Under the pieces are notes generated by a model, which saw only the letters and a list, made by a program, of their open reading frames with translations, was not told the origin of the DNA and did no database searches. A stretch of 64,000 nt of DNA from contig NZ_FNIX01000001.1 in assembly GCF_900104175.1 (NCBI RefSeq), forward strand, positions 695,975 to 759,974. Reading direction: 5' to 3'. Shown piece after piece: positions 61,061 through 64,000 of the stretch (positions within the stretch are counted from its first letter, which is position 1; each line of letters begins with the position of its first letter). This stretch comes from Lentzea jiangxiensis (GTDB lineage Bacteria; Actinomycetota; Actinomycetes; Mycobacteriales; Pseudonocardiaceae). Made by a program: the position numbers and the translations under genes.

Positions 61061-61085
61061 GATGTTCTGTTTAACAGACGTTCTG
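61061..61085. promoter_or_regulatory. MarR operator between LLM-hemerythrin and MarR genes
   Basis: TCTGTTTAACAGA at 61066-61078 is a perfect inverted repeat about T61072. GATGTTCTG (61061-61069) is repeated as GACGTTCTG (61077-61085), 16 bases on. The site is within 20-30 bases of both divergent start codons. Confidence 0.7.
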
Positions 61086-61105
61086 CTCGGGCTATCATTG
61101 GTCGG

Positions 61106-61588
61106 GTGACCGCGCTAGAGGACGACTTCGGCTGGACCCTCGGCGTGGTGTTCCGCGCCTTCGTCAAGGCGACGAACGCGGCCGTGGGTGACCTCCCTGG
61201 AGGCCACCGCGGCTACCAGATCCTCACCGCCTCGGTGCGCGACCAGCCGGAGAGCCAGTCCGCGCTCTGCCAGCAACTGGGCATCGACCGCACGGTGATG
61301 ACGTACCTGCTCGACGACCTGGAACGCGCCTCCCTGGTGGAACGCCGCCCCGCCCCCACCGACCGCCGCACCCGCCTGGTCGTGGCGACCGAGACGGGCC
61401 GCGCGCGGCTGACCGAGCTGGACCTGCGCCTCTGCCACGCCGAGGCCCACGTCCTGTCAGGGCTGTCGGCGGCGGACCGCAAGACGTTCAAGGCGCTGCT
61501 GTGCCGGCTGGCGGGGCACGTCAACGAGCTCGACCCGGTGCCGAGCGCGTGCCAGGCCGTGCAGGACATCGCCGCGAGCACCTCCTGA
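61106..61588 (+). CDS. MarR-family transcriptional regulator
   Basis: A 160-residue winged-helix regulator: GYQILTASVRDQPESQSALCQQLGIDRTVMTYLLDDLERASLVERRPAPTDRRTRLVVATETG contains the recognition helix and the wing (PTDRRTRLV). The GTG at 61106 is preferred over 61040, which overlaps the divergent gene. It has Cys residues (ALCQQ, LCHAE) that could sense oxidation. The divergent LLM-hemerythrin gene is its likely target. Confidence 0.92.
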   Translation: MTALEDDFGWTLGVVFRAFVKATNAAVGDLPGGHRGYQILTASVRDQPESQSALCQQLGIDRTVMTYLLDDLERASLVERRPAPTDRRTRLVVATETGRARLTELDLRLCHAEAHVLSGLSAADRKTFKALLCRLAGHVNELDPVPSACQAVQDIAASTS

Positions 61589-61615
61589 CCCGACCGGGTG
61601 GCCTGGTCGGGTCAG
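61585..61615 (+). terminator. Hairpin terminator after MarR
   Basis: An 11-bp perfect stem CTGACCCGACC (61585-61595) overlapping the stop codon, with its complement (61605-61615) and a 9-base loop. Confidence 0.8.
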
Positions 61616-61691
61616 CGGTGGATCTCTCGGTCCTTTGGCCTGCGCGCCGGTTGTTGGTGTTCGCGAGTGCGACCCGTCCCGGTCGTGCGGG

Positions 61692-62483
61692 CTACGCCGG
61701 GTTCTCCGCGACGGCGAGGTAGTCCGTGTAGATCTGCGGCGAGCCCGAGAACGAGGCCAGTTGCTTCCACTCCTCGTACATCTGCTTGGTGTCGCGGTGG
61801 GCGGCCGCGAACTCCGCGGCCTCGCCGGTGGCGATGTCGGGCTCGGGGTAGAAGACGTCCAGTGCGTCCAGGCTCGCGATCTCCATCATCATCACGTACT
61901 GGTCGAGGCGGTTGCCCCGCTCGCCCTTGAGCACGTGGAAGCGCCAGTCCGGGTAGTCGTCGATCCGGTGGTGGTTCTCGGCGATGAAGCGGTCGAACAT
62001 CTCCTCGGTCACACCGGCGCGCAACGCCAGGTTGTGGATCCCGATGACCCGGGCGACGGGCTCCTCGCCCGGGCGGTCGCGGTAGCGGGGGCCGGGCGTG
62101 ACCGTGCTCCGCGGGTTGTCGGCCAGCAGCCGGTAGTCGGTGAACAACGTCGGCAGCTCACCGAACGTGCCCAGCCGTCGCCATCGCGCCAGCACGGCCT
62201 CCGCCTCGGGGTGCCGCGCCCAGAACAGCCGGGCCAGCTCGGTCTGCTCACCCCTGGCAGTGACGTAGCGGTCGCGCTGCTCGGCGCTGTCGATCTCGTA
62301 CAACATCAGGTACTGCCCGGTCCGCTCTCCGCGCAAGCCGCGCAGCAGAGTCCACCGCCACCCTGGGTACAAGGGCAGGTGAACGCCTTCAGCGCGCACG
62401 AAGGTCTCGAACTCCTCCGGCGTGACACCAGCCTCCGTGTCGATGGCGATGTACTGGAAGGTGAACACCGACGAGCGTCCCAT
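61692..62483 (-). CDS. Tandem-duplicated NIPSNAP-like dimeric-barrel protein
   Basis: A 263-residue soluble protein with two related halves: EEFETFVRAEGVHLPLYPGW and RGLRGERTGQYLMLYEIDSA in the first, EEMFDRFIAENHHRIDDYPDW and KGERGNRLDQYVMMMEIASL in the second, each ending with a PTLFTDY/PQIYTDY motif. These look like ferredoxin-like alpha/beta barrels of the NIPSNAP or EthD type, which bind small ligands. Function unknown. ATG at 62483, GAGGA upstream. Confidence 0.82.
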   Translation of the reverse strand: MGRSSVFTFQYIAIDTEAGVTPEEFETFVRAEGVHLPLYPGWRWTLLRGLRGERTGQYLMLYEIDSAEQRDRYVTARGEQTELARLFWARHPEAEAVLARWRRLGTFGELPTLFTDYRLLADNPRSTVTPGPRYRDRPGEEPVARVIGIHNLALRAGVTEEMFDRFIAENHHRIDDYPDWRFHVLKGERGNRLDQYVMMMEIASLDALDVFYPEPDIATGEAAEFAAAHRDTKQMYEEWKQLASFSGSPQIYTDYLAVAENPA

Positions 62484-62641
62484 TGCGTCCAATCCTCGTG
62501 CCGTGAAAGGGAACGCGCGTCCGACAAGCACGAGTCCCCTGCACCACATCCTGCCAGCTCCGGGGAGAACGGGGCCTGCGGGACTTCCCCGGTGGACGCG
62601 ATCTGACCGCTGGTTGCGGGTGCCTGGCAGGATGGCCGGCC

Positions 62642-64000
62642 GTGGCGGTGACCAAGGGCACGGTGCGGAAGCTGGCTGACGAGAGGTCGTTCGAGCGAGG
62701 CGAGCGGTACTTCGCGGCCGGCCAGGTTCGGCGGGTCGCGGTGGACGGGTCGACCGTGACCGCAACGGTGGACGGCACGCAGACTTATCGCGTGCGGCGC
62801 CGACGGCGTGTTTTGCAAGCACTGCGTCGCTACTTCGCTGGCATGGCTGGAGCAAGGCGGTGAGGTGGGGGAGCCGCGTGCGAAGCCGTTGTCGGACAAG
62901 CGCTTGCGGTTGTTCCTGCGTGGTTGTGATCAGGAGTGGCTGGTCGAGCAGCTGATGACGGCCGCGAAATCCGATCGCGTGCTGCGCGCCCGGCTCGCCG
63001 CCGCGGCCGGGCAGAAGAACGAGTTCGACGACCGTGATATCAGAGTCCGCTTGGAACGGGCCATCGACATTCCCGATTTCATCGACTACAGCGGGGCGTA
63101 CGGCTACTTCCTGCACGTCGGTGAGGCCCTGGACGAAGTCGAGCGACTGGTCGGAGCAGGGTTCGCCGATGCCGCGATCACTCTCGCCGAGTACGCGCTG
63201 GAACTGCTGGAGTCCTCGGCCGAGCGGGTGGACGACTCCGACGGCGGGCTGTCCGAGGCGATCGCCCGCGCGGAGGAGATCCACCTGGCGGCATGTGAGG
63301 CGGGCTCACCGGACCCGGTGGAGCTGGCCGAGCGTCTGGTCACGCGGGCGGTGAGCAGCGACTACGAGGTGTTCCTCGACGTGCTGCCCGCGTACGAGGA
63401 CGTGCTCGGCGCAGCGGGCTTGGCGCGGTACCGGGAACTCGTCGAGCAGGCGTGGCGGAAGCTGCCGCCGAAGAAGCCGAACGACTACGGCGCCCGCCGC
63501 TTCGTCATCACCCATCTCATGGAGAACCTGGCCGAGTCGTCGGGAGGGGCGGACGGGCTGGTCGAGGTGCTGGCCCGGGACGTCACGAGTTCTTACGACG
63601 TGCTCCGCATCGCTGAGCGGCTGTGTGCCGACGACCGTGACGACGAGGCGCTGACCTGGCTGGAACGCGGCCTGGCCGACTTCGAACCCGACTTCCGCCT
63701 GCGCGATCTGGCCGCCGAGATCCACGTGCGCGCGGGCCGGCTCGACCGGGCAGGCGAGATGCTCTGGGCCAACTTCACCGAGCGGCCGAGCCTGGAGACC
63801 TTCCGCGCGCTCCGCGACGGCACCACTGGTGACTTTCCGCAATGGCGGGAACGCGCGCTGGCCTTCCTCGCCGACCTGCCGCCCGTCAAGGGATCATGGT
63901 CATTGGGCCGCTCGACGTTGGTGGAGATCCTGCTGGCCGATGATGACCACGAGGCTGCCTGGAAGGCCGCGGTCGACGGCGGCTGCTCGGACGGTCTGTG
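62642..64000 (+). pseudogene. SWIM zinc-finger protein gene, frameshifted at the SWIM motif and cut by the window end
   Basis: GTG 62642 begins VTKGTVRKLADERSFERGERYF and TVDGTQTYRVR in one frame; from about 62797 another frame continues GADGVFCKHCVATSLAWLE and stays open to the window end. FCKHC is the second half of the SWIM motif (CxCPxxxxxxFCKHC); the first CxCP part, about 17 residues, is missing at the junction, so there is a deletion with a frame change. The downstream part is helical (LAERLVTRAVSSDYEVF, LARYRELVEQAW), as in bacterial SWIM proteins. It is either decayed or affected by a sequence error. Confidence 0.65.

Noticed and set aside
1..64000. CRISPR arrays, tRNA or rRNA genes, insertion sequences and attachment sites
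   Set aside because: No regularly spaced repeats, cloverleaf-like segments, transposase motifs or flanking direct repeats were seen on reading; I could not run a scan.

Overview
The window is a GC-rich, strongly third-position-biased actinomycete chromosome segment. The mix suggests a filamentous member of the Pseudonocardiales (Lentzea, Saccharothrix or Amycolatopsis-like): BTAD/SARP and LAL regulators, a secreted chitin-type LPMO under a DasR-like site, F420-dependent enzymes, a DUF6545/MAB_1171c-type membrane protein and many secreted hydrolases. This placement is an inference from gene content. I saw no tRNA, rRNA, CRISPR array, transposase or phage gene.

Layout. 1-2.9 kb: a Ser/Thr kinase (cut by the window edge), an orphan HTH-DNA adenine methylase and a divergent PP2C phosphatase, with a perfect 19-bp palindrome between the last two. 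2.9-10.6 kb: secreted tripeptidyl aminopeptidase, regulators, SDR with a divergent TetR and three matching operators, cobF, a secreted cyclophilin, a broken DUF2306 gene, and an M23 peptidase fused to a SapA-like domain. 10.6-19.7 kb: a membrane GGDEF/HD-GYP protein, tannase-family esterase, prolyl iminopeptidase, and the LPMO with two DUF305 lipoproteins nearby. 19.7-27.8 kb: AraC plus BTAD regulators, MFS transporter, and a hydrolase/SRPBCC pair. 27.9-32.1 kb: a translationally coupled five-gene operon (nucleotidyltransferase, BON, metallophosphoesterase, TPP enzyme, F420 enzyme). 32.2-42.1 kb: a divergent EF-Tu paralogue, LysR with a FAD oxidoreductase, a STAS protein, two GT1 glycosyltransferases with a TetR, and a large LuxR regulator. 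42.2-50.4 kb: sigma factor with LCP protein, Vsr endonuclease, a DUF574 methyltransferase, then a 1024-residue TPR-CHAT-TIR protein followed by a sigma factor and a TPR protein. 50.7-57.3 kb: WYL regulator with VOC protein, and an operon of XRE regulator, ImmA/IrrE peptidase, 7-TM DUF6545 protein and FAD monooxygenase, divergent from a soluble GGDEF-winged-helix protein. 57.3-64 kb: M6 peptidase, LLM-hemerythrin fusion with MarR, a duplicated NIPSNAP-like protein and a frameshifted SWIM gene running off the edge.

The strongest candidate for an undescribed system is the TPR-CHAT-TIR protein with its downstream sigma and TPR genes: a caspase-like protease and a TIR effector in one polypeptide suggests a self-contained immune or abortive-infection device. 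Secondary candidates are the XRE/IrrE/7-TM/FAD operon, the five-gene coupled operon, and the kinase/methylase/phosphatase locus. Several genes (DUF2306, SWIM, a small ORF, two flavoproteins) look internally shortened or frameshifted, which may be real decay or sequence error.
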